This document shows positions 41,970 through 51,001 of a stretch of 64,000 nucleotides of DNA, piece by piece. Source of the stretch: Prevotella sp. Lineage in GTDB: Bacteria > Bacteroidota > Bacteroidia > Bacteroidales > Bacteroidaceae. Made by a program: the position numbers and the translations under genes. The first letter of the stretch is position 1; every line of letters starts with the position of its first letter. Location: contig JAEEXN010000001.1 in assembly GCA_016291595.1 (NCBI GenBank), forward strand, positions 1-64,000. The letters run 5' to 3'. The notes under the pieces are model-generated. The model saw nothing but the letters and a program-made list of their open reading frames with translations. It ran no database searches and was not told the DNA's origin.

Positions 41970-43517
41970 ATGACCAAATTGCATTCTATTCATCATTATC
42001 CGTTATTTCGCATCGCTGTTTGCTTAATTGTGGGTATAATAGTCAGTGAAGCATTAAAGTTGTCAGTAAGTGTTGCATTGGTATTATTCCTGTTATCGTT
42101 GATAATTGCCTTGGTTTTATTCAGACATGCTAATGGGCAAAGTATCTCTATAATGATAACATCAATGTTGCTCGGATGTGTTTTGGTATCGATGCAGAAA
42201 GAAACTCTTAGTGTACCTGCGTCTGTAGGAACTCCTATAGTATATCAATCTGTACTTCTGAGTGAGCCTGTTGAACGAGGTAAGGTAATCCGTTGTGATA
42301 TGAAGATTACTTCAGGAGAATGGAGTGGTATGAAAGTGAAGGCTTCCATTTTGCGTGATACAGTTCATTATCTCTACAGGCGCCTCCATGTCAACGATGG
42401 GATTTTTGCAACTTCTGTTATGGACCTGCCAGTCAATTACAAGTCCTCAAATTTTAATTATGTTCGTTATCTTGAGAGCAATGGTTTCGTAGCAACTACC
42501 TTTATCTATTGGTCTGATTGGCGCAAAGCTTCAGTCAGCCTATTAGGCTTGTCAGTTTTTGAGCGTGCAAAACTACTGCTAATGAGTTTCCGCCAAAGAC
42601 TAATAACTAAAATATCAACACTAGGGATTACCGATCAGGAGATGGCTGTTGTATTGGCAATGACACTGGGCGATAAGTCTATGCTAAAAGAGATGACTCG
42701 TGATACCTATGCCATTAGTGGTGCTAGTCATGTGCTGGCTTTAAGCGGATTGCATCTTAGCATTATTTATTTTTTGTTGTCATTAATGGTAGCAAGGATG
42801 AAGCATCACGTTTGGCATGAAATCTTTCTTCTGTCAGCTATTTGGGCATATGTTATTATGGTAGGTATGTCTCCTAGTGTCGTTCGTGCTGCAACCATGA
42901 TAACCATCTGTAGTTTTTTAGGAATAATTCACCGAACAGGAGTTTCCCTCAATACATTGTCACTAACAGTGATAATTATGCTTTTAGCAAATCCTCTTAG
43001 TATATATGATGTTAGTTTCCAGTTATCGTTTCTCTCCGTATTATCGATCCTTGTGCTTTATCCCCAACTCATGCGTGTTTTCAAAGAAGAGTGGCTTATG
43101 TGCCACCGATATTTCCGTTGGTTTTGGTCAATGTTGTGTGTGTCATTTGCCGCTCAAGTTGGTACAACTCCGTTAGTCTGCTATTATTTTGAAAGGATTG
43201 CTTGTTATGGGCTACTAACTAACTTCATTGTAATACCATTGACGACCATTATTATTTATATGTCAATTGTTATGTTTGTAGTTTCCCTAATTAACTTGAC
43301 TTTGTTGCCCACTTTCATAGCGACTCTGTTGACAGCTGTGGTATCTTTCCTTAATCAGTTACTTACAATTATAGCAACATGGCCTGGGGCTAGTATTGAG
43401 CATGTTCATATTAATCTACCACAATTGATATGTATATATGTCTTGGTTGTTGTTGTGCTTTTTCAATTAATGATTGTTATACGGAGCATTTGTAACTATA
43501 GAGATCGGTTTGTTTGA
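41970..43517 (+). CDS. ComEC/Rec2-family competence membrane protein
   Basis: DUF4131-like N-terminus; GASHVLALSGLHLSIIYFLLSL, GMSPSVVRAATM competence-domain motifs; no metallo-beta-lactamase domain within the 515 aa. Confidence 0.85.
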   Translation: MTKLHSIHHYPLFRIAVCLIVGIIVSEALKLSVSVALVLFLLSLIIALVLFRHANGQSISIMITSMLLGCVLVSMQKETLSVPASVGTPIVYQSVLLSEPVERGKVIRCDMKITSGEWSGMKVKASILRDTVHYLYRRLHVNDGIFATSVMDLPVNYKSSNFNYVRYLESNGFVATTFIYWSDWRKASVSLLGLSVFERAKLLLMSFRQRLITKISTLGITDQEMAVVLAMTLGDKSMLKEMTRDTYAISGASHVLALSGLHLSIIYFLLSLMVARMKHHVWHEIFLLSAIWAYVIMVGMSPSVVRAATMITICSFLGIIHRTGVSLNTLSLTVIIMLLANPLSIYDVSFQLSFLSVLSILVLYPQLMRVFKEEWLMCHRYFRWFWSMLCVSFAAQVGTTPLVCYYFERIACYGLLTNFIVIPLTTIIIYMSIVMFVVSLINLTLLPTFIATLLTAVVSFLNQLLTIIATWPGASIEHVHINLPQLICIYVLVVVVLFQLMIVIRSICNYRDRFV

Positions 43518-43740
43518 AATATAGTTCATTGATATAGGAAATTATTATTATATGGAAACAATAGAAAAATAAATTCATACTTAATTAACGTGAGTTCGAC
43601 TAATTAAAAATAAAGAAAACTGTGTGTTTAGTGTTCTTTGAATATAGATACACGGCTTTTGGGGGAAACAACAGTATGCGGCCAGTGTCCCTAGTATGTT
43701 TATGACGAAGTTGTCAAAGCATCTGTGTCAGGAGTGCTCT

Positions 43741-43887
43741 ACCTTCGAGGATACTCACAATCGTTCGCAAATCAAATAAGATGCCCTTTAAGAAACAAGA
43801 GATGCCCTCTATATTTCTAAAGTTGCCCTCTATGAATCTAAAGTTGCTTTCTATGAGACTAATGACGTCCTCCTGAAAGCGAAGCAT
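43741..43887 (+). repeat. Array C: up to seven 21-bp tandem repeat units
   Basis: TACCTTCGAGGATACTCACAA / TCGTTCGCAAATCAAATAAGA / TGCCCTTTAAGAAACAAGAGA / TGCCCTCTATATTTCTAAAGT / TGCCCTCTATGAATCTAAAGT / TGCTTTCTATGAGACTAATGA / CGTCCTCCTGAAAGCGAAGCA; units 3-6 clear, 1, 2 and 7 degenerate. Confidence 0.85.
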
Positions 43888-44221
43888 TCAGGGAGACGAA
43901 TGGTGGTGAGTAGAATGTTAACCAACAGACTATGAGGATGTTATAGATAAGCGTGTTGATTCTAAACATCTTGATTGAATAGAATAGTCAACGTACAAGA
44001 AGTTTTTCAAAAGCAAATGTCTTAAGTTACGTTCGGTATGATCATTTGAATATTAACGAATTACAGTTGTGACGTTTGCAAACACATGTCACACCTATAT
44101 TTTAATGTATTTATCGTAAATTCGTCGAACAAACGTTATATACAAAAATTTATTTGTATGAATAACATCCAAATGTATAGAAAACGATAGCTAATTCTTG
44201 AGAATCACATGAAGGGGCCAT

Positions 44222-44824
44222 TTACTTCAACTCTTGTAATCTTGCGATGTATTTACCTAAAATGTCGAATTCTAGATTTACGATGGAACCAACCTTTATG
44301 TCGCAAAAATTGGTATGTTCAAGGGTGTATGGGATGATGGCCACCTGAAAAGTGTTGTCTGTAGGATTGCAAACGGTGAGCGACACTCCGTTTACAGTGA
44401 CGCTTCCTTTATCAACTGTAAAATAGCCACGCCGGGCCATAACCGGATCGAGGGCATACTGGAAAGTGAAATAGGTGCTACCGTTGGCGTCGAACATGTC
44501 TATGCAACTTGCAGTTTCGTCAACATGGCCTTGGACAATATGTCCGTCAAGACGGCCGTTCATAAGCATAGATCGCTCAACATTAACCTTTTCACCGACA
44601 CGCAAAAGCCCGAGATTGGAACGCAACAGGGTCTCCTTCATGGCTGTGACCACGTAGTTGCCGTTCTCAATCTTGACAACGGTGAGACAGACGCCATTGT
44701 GGGCAACACTTTGATCAATCTTTAGTTCGTCGACAAATGAGCAGGTAAGGGTGAAATCAATATTCTCTTGGTATTTGTGGATGGCAACAACAGTCGCAAA
44801 CTCTTCAATAATTCCGGAAAACAT
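44222..44824 (-). CDS. ribE: Riboflavin synthase subunit alpha
   Basis: MFSGIIEEFATV, SVAHNGVCLTV, GHIVQGHVDET, VDKGSVTVNGVSLTVCN duplicated lumazine-binding domains. Confidence 0.94.
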   Translation of the reverse strand: MFSGIIEEFATVVAIHKYQENIDFTLTCSFVDELKIDQSVAHNGVCLTVVKIENGNYVVTAMKETLLRSNLGLLRVGEKVNVERSMLMNGRLDGHIVQGHVDETASCIDMFDANGSTYFTFQYALDPVMARRGYFTVDKGSVTVNGVSLTVCNPTDNTFQVAIIPYTLEHTNFCDIKVGSIVNLEFDILGKYIARLQELK

Positions 44825-44854
44825 GTAGAAATAAATAGTTGATAATATAAATAG

Positions 44855-45040
44855 AAAAAAAGTGGGTCGTACCGATGATGTGATGAAACTCCTGTTTCAT
44901 ACGAAACGAGCGCTCTCCGCATTTGTAATCCACCGGCTTTGCTGCTGCCCATAGGGTGTGGCCCGCCATTTGCAAGAGAAGACATCTCGGTTGTTTTTGA
45001 TAATTTGATGAGTATCCCGATCTAACCGATACGACCCTTT
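44855..45040 (-). ncRNA. Candidate structured RNA, standalone or ribE leader
   Basis: Minus strand: perfect 8-bp closing stem GGGTCGTA (45030-45037) / TACGACCC (44864-44871) followed by T7 (44855-44861); internal UCGGUU/AACCGA stem and further hairpins; consensus promoter upstream. Confidence 0.7.
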
Positions 45041-45048
45041 TGTTTATG

Positions 45049-45080
45049 CAAAGATAATACTTTATTGCATACCTTCCAAA
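45049..45080 (-). promoter_or_regulatory. Bacteroidetes-type promoter driving the 44.86-45.04 kb RNA
   Basis: Minus strand TTTG-N20-TATCTTTG (+ strand CAAA 45077-45080, CAAAGATA 45049-45056). Confidence 0.75.
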
Positions 45081-45191
45081 TATTCAAGAGTATTTTTTAT
45101 GCTTTCAGTAACTTTTATATTAAGTTTTGTTTCACGGTTAACAGTGATTGATGATATGTTAACTCTGTACTGAATCAAATAATCTTGTTCT

Positions 45192-46526
45192 TTACTCTGC
45201 TGCAACTTTAAGAATCTCGCTAAGTGTTGGGTGGATGTGTACCATATCAGCAAGTTCTTGAACAGTAGTGTTTTTGCACATAAGTACACTGGCCTCTTGA
45301 GCCAAGTCTGCAGCATGAGCACCGAATACGTGGCAACCTATAATACGTCCCTCACTGTCTGCAAGCAGTTTCAGCATACCTTCTGGCTCGTTCATGGCAA
45401 GTGCTTTACCGTTGGCACGATAGAAACTCTTGTGGCATGTGTACTCAATGCCTTGCTCCTTGCACAAATCCTCTGAAAAACCTACACATCCAGCCTCTGG
45501 ATTGGTGAAGATGGCTGCAGGCATGACGTCGAGACGGATGTCATCTGCACGGTTCAAAATGCAGTTCACTGCATGGATGCCCTGCATCTCTGCAGCATGA
45601 GCAAGCATCTGGCGACAATTGACATCACCAATGGCATAGACACCAGAAACATTTGTCTGCATGTTATCGTCAACTATAATACCTCGGCGAGCATCAAAAT
45701 CAAGTCCTGCATTAGAAAAATCATCACTTATACGCGGCGCACGTCCTACTGCGAGTAGAACTCTTTCTGCAACAACTGTTTGTCGCTTGCCTTTGCGCTC
45801 AAAAGTGACGCCTTCCTTTGTTATTGACTTGACAGCTGATTGCATATAGAAATTAACACCACGTTTCTCGAGGACTTTGCGTAGACGCTTAGCGATGTCG
45901 CTGTCGAGTGCAGGAAGACACTCTTTGAGGAACTCCACAACTGTAACATCAACGCCGAAAGCATTAAAGATACTGGCGAATTCCATACCTATGACACCTG
46001 CGCCGACAATACATAAAGAACGCGGCAACTCGTCGTTTCGGAGCATGAACTCGGAATCGCAGGCAGCTTCTGGATCCCATTCTTCTAAACGGAGCATCTT
46101 GCTGACTGAACCAGTAGCTATAATAATGTTCGTAGCTGAATAAAGCTCACCCTTTGAATCCTTAACAGTGTGGTCATCTACAAATTCAGCACGATCGTGC
46201 ACTAGAGTGATTCCTGGGCATGAGAGAAGCATCTCAATGCCACTTCGTAGACTATCGAGAACCTGATTCTTACGCTCAACTACCTTTTTGAAATCGAACT
46301 CATAAGAAAGTGCATTCAGTCCATAGAGTTCAGCCTCCTTGAGTGCATGTAAAATCTCTGCATTACGGGCAAAGGATTTGGTGGGAATGCACCCCTCGTT
46401 AAGGCATGTACCCCCCACATGGCTACTCTCGAACACAATTACCTGCAGGCCGTTTTTCGCTGCATATTCAGCGGCGCGGTATCCGCCAGGACCCGCGCCG
46501 ATGATTATTAAATCAGTTTTTGTCAT
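45192..46526 (-). CDS. lpdA: Dihydrolipoyl dehydrogenase
   Basis: IIGAGPGGYRAAEYAAKNG, GGTCLNEGCIPTKSF, YAIGDVNCRQMLAHAA, C-terminal HIHPTLSEIL. Confidence 0.94.
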   Translation of the reverse strand: MTKTDLIIIGAGPGGYRAAEYAAKNGLQVIVFESSHVGGTCLNEGCIPTKSFARNAEILHALKEAELYGLNALSYEFDFKKVVERKNQVLDSLRSGIEMLLSCPGITLVHDRAEFVDDHTVKDSKGELYSATNIIIATGSVSKMLRLEEWDPEAACDSEFMLRNDELPRSLCIVGAGVIGMEFASIFNAFGVDVTVVEFLKECLPALDSDIAKRLRKVLEKRGVNFYMQSAVKSITKEGVTFERKGKRQTVVAERVLLAVGRAPRISDDFSNAGLDFDARRGIIVDDNMQTNVSGVYAIGDVNCRQMLAHAAEMQGIHAVNCILNRADDIRLDVMPAAIFTNPEAGCVGFSEDLCKEQGIEYTCHKSFYRANGKALAMNEPEGMLKLLADSEGRIIGCHVFGAHAADLAQEASVLMCKNTTVQELADMVHIHPTLSEILKVAAE

Positions 46527-48006
46527 TAATCATCTGTTTATAGGTTACAATAGGATGTTTAGCTGCAAGTACATCGTCAACACGGCCGATGGGTGTGTTG
46601 TGCGGTGCACTCTTGACCTCGTCAGGAATCGTTGAAGCTTCCTCGGCAATCTTTCGCATTACACAAATGAAACCATCAATAGTTTCCTTACTCTCGTTCT
46701 CGGTGGGCTCAACCATTAGACTCTCGTGGAAGAGCAACGGGAAGTAGATAGTTGGTGCGTGATAGCCATAATCAAGCAAACGCTTGGCCACATCCATTGT
46801 GGTTACACCTGTAGACTTGTCCTTTAGGCCATCAAACACGAACTCATGTTTGCATAGACCGTCAATAGGAAGTTCGTAAACATCCTTCAAACTGTCCTTG
46901 ATATAGTTTGCATTCAGCGTAGCGAGTGGACCAACCATCTTAATGTTCTCGTTGCCAAGGGACAGAATGTATGTATATGCACGCAATACAACACCGAAGT
47001 TACCAAAGAACGAACCTATGCTACCGAGTGATTTCTCATAATCTCCTGTCTCAACACGTAAGGTGGTATCATCATCGGAGAGGATCACACGTGGGGTGGG
47101 TAGGAATTCCTCAAGGCCAGAACGTACACCTATCGGTCCACTACCGGGACCACCGCCGCCATGAGGTGTAGAGAATGTCTTATGAAGATTTATATGCATT
47201 ACATCAAAGCCCATGTCGCCTGGACGACAAACACCCAACATCGGGTTTAAGTTGGCTCCATCGTAATACATTAGTCCACCACACTCGTGGATGATTCTCT
47301 GAATTTCTGGAATGTCTTGTTCGAATAGGCCAAGTGTGTTGGGGTTGGTCATCATCATGGCAGCAACTTCTTCACCCTGATTAGCTACCAGCTGTTTCAG
47401 ATCTTCTACATCAACAAGGCCATTCTCGCGACTCTTAACTTCAATAACATCAAGGCCGCAAACTGCAGCAGAGGCTGGATTTGTGCCATGTGCCGAGTCG
47501 GGTATGATGACCTTGGTCCGTTTATTGTCATTGCGGCTCATGTGGTAAGCTCGAATCACCATCAGTCCAGTTAACTCACCATGCGCACCAGCACATGGGT
47601 TGAGTGTGAACTCGCTCAGACCGGTAAGTGCTGCCAATGACTGTTGTAGACCATAGTACACTTCTAATGCACCTTGGCATGTCTCAGCGGGCTGCAAAGG
47701 ATGCAACGAGGTGAATTCTTTCATGGCAGCAATCTCCTCATTGATAACAGGGTTGTACTTCATGGTGCAGCTCCCTAGTGGATAGAATCCATTGTTCACT
47801 CCAAAGTTGTTGGCCGAATGATTTGTATAGTGTCTAACAACTGTCATCTCGTCGCACTCAGGTAAAGCTGCATCTTCTGCACGGCGCAAGGTAGCAGGTA
47901 ATTCTTTCGTTGTGTGACCTTCGAAACTATTGGTCGGTAACGAGTAACCCCGATGACCAGCGCGTGATAGCTCAAATATCAGATTGCCATATAACTTATT
48001 ATTCAT
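46513..48006 (-). CDS. gcvPB: Glycine dehydrogenase (decarboxylating) subunit 2
   Basis: YPLGSCTMKYNPVINE, DSAHGTNPASAAVCG, DVMHINLHKTFSTPHGGGGPGSGPIGV (PLP lysine). Confidence 0.95.
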   Translation of the reverse strand: MNNKLYGNLIFELSRAGHRGYSLPTNSFEGHTTKELPATLRRAEDAALPECDEMTVVRHYTNHSANNFGVNNGFYPLGSCTMKYNPVINEEIAAMKEFTSLHPLQPAETCQGALEVYYGLQQSLAALTGLSEFTLNPCAGAHGELTGLMVIRAYHMSRNDNKRTKVIIPDSAHGTNPASAAVCGLDVIEVKSRENGLVDVEDLKQLVANQGEEVAAMMMTNPNTLGLFEQDIPEIQRIIHECGGLMYYDGANLNPMLGVCRPGDMGFDVMHINLHKTFSTPHGGGGPGSGPIGVRSGLEEFLPTPRVILSDDDTTLRVETGDYEKSLGSIGSFFGNFGVVLRAYTYILSLGNENIKMVGPLATLNANYIKDSLKDVYELPIDGLCKHEFVFDGLKDKSTGVTTMDVAKRLLDYGYHAPTIYFPLLFHESLMVEPTENESKETIDGFICVMRKIAEEASTIPDEVKSAPHNTPIGRVDDVLAAKHPIVTYKQMINDKN

Positions 48007-49339
48007 TGCTCTTGTCCTCCTCCAATGTTATGATTTCTACTAGTTCGTTGATATCTTCTATCGAGCGTTTCTCGGTCACTGCGAACATGATAGTATGCTC
48101 GTCGACTTTTACACCAGCCAGATAACCATAGCCTATACATTTCTTTTGTAGTGCATCAACATTGCCATTGTATGTAACACAGAACTCATTGAAAAATGGT
48201 TGGTTATAGGTGAGTTTGAACTTACCAGTCGCTATTAATTTGTCGCAAAGATAGTGAGCTCCTGCATACGACAATTCGGCAACCTCTTTGATGCCTTGTT
48301 TTCCCATAACAGATAGGTAGATAGTGGTAAAGAGTGCCATGAGACTTTGATTTGAACAGATGTTCGAAGTGGCTTTCTGCCTGCGGATATGTTGCTCACG
48401 AGCCTGTAATGTCAGTACAAATGCACGCTGTCCGCGGTTGTCTTGTGTCATACCGACAATGCGTCCTGGCATTTTGCGGATAAGCTTCTCCGTACAGCAC
48501 ATATAACCAAGACCAGGACCGCCAAAAGTCATTGGTATGCCTAGGCTTTGTCCGTCTCCTACGGCTATGTCTGCACCCCATTCTTTTGGGGTTTTCAATA
48601 CAGCTAAGTCAGAAATAACACTGTTAATGACAAACAGGCCCTTCTTCTCATGCACGGCATCTGCAAAACCTGTATAGTCTTCAACAATACCGAAATAATT
48701 AGGCATCTGAACGATAACACCAGCTACGCCACCCTCGTCGAGCTTAGCCTGCAAATCACTCTTGTCAGTAACACCTTCTTTCATTGCAATACATTGAATC
48801 TCAATGCCTTGATATTTTGCATAGGTGTCTACCACTCGTCGAATTTTAGGGTCGACCGTCTCGCTGATGAGAACTTTGTTCACTTTCTTGCCTGCAGCTA
48901 CAGACATCATAGCTGCTTCGGCAGTTGCCGTGGCCCCGTCATACATCGACGCATTAGAGATGTCCATGCCAGTGAGCTCAGTCATCATGCTCTGGAACTC
49001 GAATATATAGTGAAGTGTACCTTGCGAAATCTCTGCTTGGTATGGAGTGTAACTTGTAAGGAACTCCGAACGCGCGATTATGTTTGGAACAATAGAGGGG
49101 GTATAATGGTCATATACGCCTGCGCCTGCAAAGCATATGAGTTGGTCGTTCATCATACCAAGTGTATCGAACAATTCGCGAATTTCCATTTCGCTCATAG
49201 CCTCCGGCAGATCGTACTCGCCTTTGAAGCGTATGCTCTCAGGAATCTCTGCAAATAAATCGTCCAGCGACTTAAGGCCAGACTTACCAAGCATTTGCTG
49301 GATTTCTTCTTGTGTATGTGGGAAATATTTATAATTCAT
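47999..49339 (-). CDS. gcvPA: Glycine dehydrogenase (decarboxylating) subunit 1
   Basis: FAGAGVYDHYTPSIVPNIIARSEFLTSYTPYQAEISQGTL, TSNICSNQSLMAL. Confidence 0.95.
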   Translation of the reverse strand: MNYKYFPHTQEEIQQMLGKSGLKSLDDLFAEIPESIRFKGEYDLPEAMSEMEIRELFDTLGMMNDQLICFAGAGVYDHYTPSIVPNIIARSEFLTSYTPYQAEISQGTLHYIFEFQSMMTELTGMDISNASMYDGATATAEAAMMSVAAGKKVNKVLISETVDPKIRRVVDTYAKYQGIEIQCIAMKEGVTDKSDLQAKLDEGGVAGVIVQMPNYFGIVEDYTGFADAVHEKKGLFVINSVISDLAVLKTPKEWGADIAVGDGQSLGIPMTFGGPGLGYMCCTEKLIRKMPGRIVGMTQDNRGQRAFVLTLQAREQHIRRQKATSNICSNQSLMALFTTIYLSVMGKQGIKEVAELSYAGAHYLCDKLIATGKFKLTYNQPFFNEFCVTYNGNVDALQKKCIGYGYLAGVKVDEHTIMFAVTEKRSIEDINELVEIITLEEDKSNE

Positions 49340-49431
49340 ATTATCCAAATTTATTGCAAATTGCACAGTACTGCCTCTTGCTATTTATTTGTCAGAGACA
49401 GAACCGTGCAATTCTTATTAGTAGGATTTTC

Positions 49432-49812
49432 TTACTTCTCGCAGAAAGCAGCATAAGCCTCGGCATTCATCAGGTCTTCCAACTCTGCGGCATCACTCAA
49501 CTCAACTTTGATAATCCAGTTCTCAAAAGCATCCTGGTTCACGAGTTCGGGGGTATCCTCAAGAGCCTCGTTCACCTCGACAACAGTACCACTAACGGGA
49601 GAGATTAGATCACTGGCAGCCTTAACGCTTTCGACAGCTCCGAAATCCTCACCTGCCTCAACCTCATCGTCAACATCAGGCATATCTACATATACGATAT
49701 TGCCCAGCGCGTGCTGTGCATAGTCAGTAATACCAATGTAACCGAAATTGCCTTCTACGCGTACATACTCGTGTGACTCACTGTAGTAGAGTCCTTCAAT
49801 AACTTTTGCCAT
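49432..49812 (-). CDS. gcvH: Glycine cleavage system H protein
   Basis: GITDYAQHALGNIVYVDMP, GAVESVKAASDLISPVSGTVVEVNE (lipoyl lysine). Confidence 0.95.
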   Translation of the reverse strand: MAKVIEGLYYSESHEYVRVEGNFGYIGITDYAQHALGNIVYVDMPDVDDEVEAGEDFGAVESVKAASDLISPVSGTVVEVNEALEDTPELVNQDAFENWIIKVELSDAAELEDLMNAEAYAAFCEK

Positions 49813-49865
49813 AGTTTCTTTAATAATTAATAATGTATTATATTTGTATGATTATCATTTGACTC

Positions 49866-50945
49866 TTATTTCTTATAATGCTTGTCATAGAAACGTTTCT
49901 TGACTACTATACCGGCGAATGTCTTCTTGCGAATTTGCACCTCAACCTCAGTACCAAGTTTGCCGTGTGAAGCATCTACTAAAGCCATGCAAACACTCTT
50001 GCCCGTTGAAATAGAGTTATATCCTGTGGTCACCTCACCAATCTTCTCGCCATTGAACAGCACAGCATAACCATGACGTGGCACAGCTTTGTCTTTAAGC
50101 TCAATACCTACTACTCGTTGTTTCGGACCATCTGCTTTCTGTTTAGCCAGAGCCTCTTTGCCAATAAACTCCTGTTTATCGAACTTAACGAACATGCTTA
50201 GGCCTGCCATCACTGGTGTGATATCAGCTGAAAGCTCGTCACCATAGAGTGGAAGTCCAACCTCGAAACGCAGAGTATCACGACAACCAAGGCCACATGG
50301 TTTACAACGTCCACTATCCATAAGCTTGTCCCACTGTTTGCGAATAAAATCGTGAGAACCGTAAATTTCAAAACCGTCTTCACCAGTATATCCTGTACGA
50401 CTGATTATCACGTCAGCGATTGTCTTTACAGTGTAGAATGCCAGTTCTTTGCAAGGAAGACCGAGCACTTCCTCAACTACGGTCTCTGCCATAGGACCTT
50501 GGACAGCCAACTGACCATAATAATCTGAACAGTTTTCAATCTCTACTTCGTAGCCTTTAGACTGTTCCTGAATCCACGCCCAGTCTTTATCTATATTCGC
50601 AGCATTAATCACTAAGAAGAAATCTTGTTCACCCATTTTGTAAACCAATAGGTCGTCCACCACGCCACCATTCTCATAGCACATCATGCCATAGTAAATT
50701 TGGCCTGTGGGGGCGTTGGCGATATCATTGGTGAAGATATGGTTAACAAACTTTTCAGCATCGTTTCCCTTAACTGTTACCTCTCCCATGTGGCTAACAT
50801 CAAACACACCACAATCCTGACGCACCGCATTGTGCTCTTCAATAATGCTTGAATACTGAATGGGCATGTCGAAACCACCAAAGGGTGAAATTAGCGCGCC
50901 CAATGCTACGTGTTTGTCGTAAAGACAAGTTTTTTTATTTTCCAT
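49866..50945 (-). CDS. gcvT: Glycine cleavage system T protein (aminomethyltransferase)
   Basis: GVFDVSHMGEVTVKG, ISRTGYTGEDGFEIY, GLGCRDTLRFEVGLPLYG. Confidence 0.95.
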   Translation of the reverse strand: MENKKTCLYDKHVALGALISPFGGFDMPIQYSSIIEEHNAVRQDCGVFDVSHMGEVTVKGNDAEKFVNHIFTNDIANAPTGQIYYGMMCYENGGVVDDLLVYKMGEQDFFLVINAANIDKDWAWIQEQSKGYEVEIENCSDYYGQLAVQGPMAETVVEEVLGLPCKELAFYTVKTIADVIISRTGYTGEDGFEIYGSHDFIRKQWDKLMDSGRCKPCGLGCRDTLRFEVGLPLYGDELSADITPVMAGLSMFVKFDKQEFIGKEALAKQKADGPKQRVVGIELKDKAVPRHGYAVLFNGEKIGEVTTGYNSISTGKSVCMALVDASHGKLGTEVEVQIRKKTFAGIVVKKRFYDKHYKK

Positions 50946-51001
50946 ATTATTTAAATTAGGTTATTGATGATTAATATTATCAGTGTTTTGAACCTTATGT
51001 G

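Noticed and set aside
44722-44985. 87-aa minus-strand ORF MSSLANGGPHPMGSSKAGGLQMRRALVSYETG..
   Set aside because: Lies across the candidate structured RNA and into ribE in another frame; better explained as RNA structure than protein.
44825-45060. FMN riboswitch upstream of ribE
   Set aside because: The characteristic RFN conserved blocks are not visible; kept only as an unassigned structured RNA.
48650-49258. 202-aa antisense ORF within gcvPA
   Set aside because: Opposite strand of clear gcvPA; no recognisable protein features.
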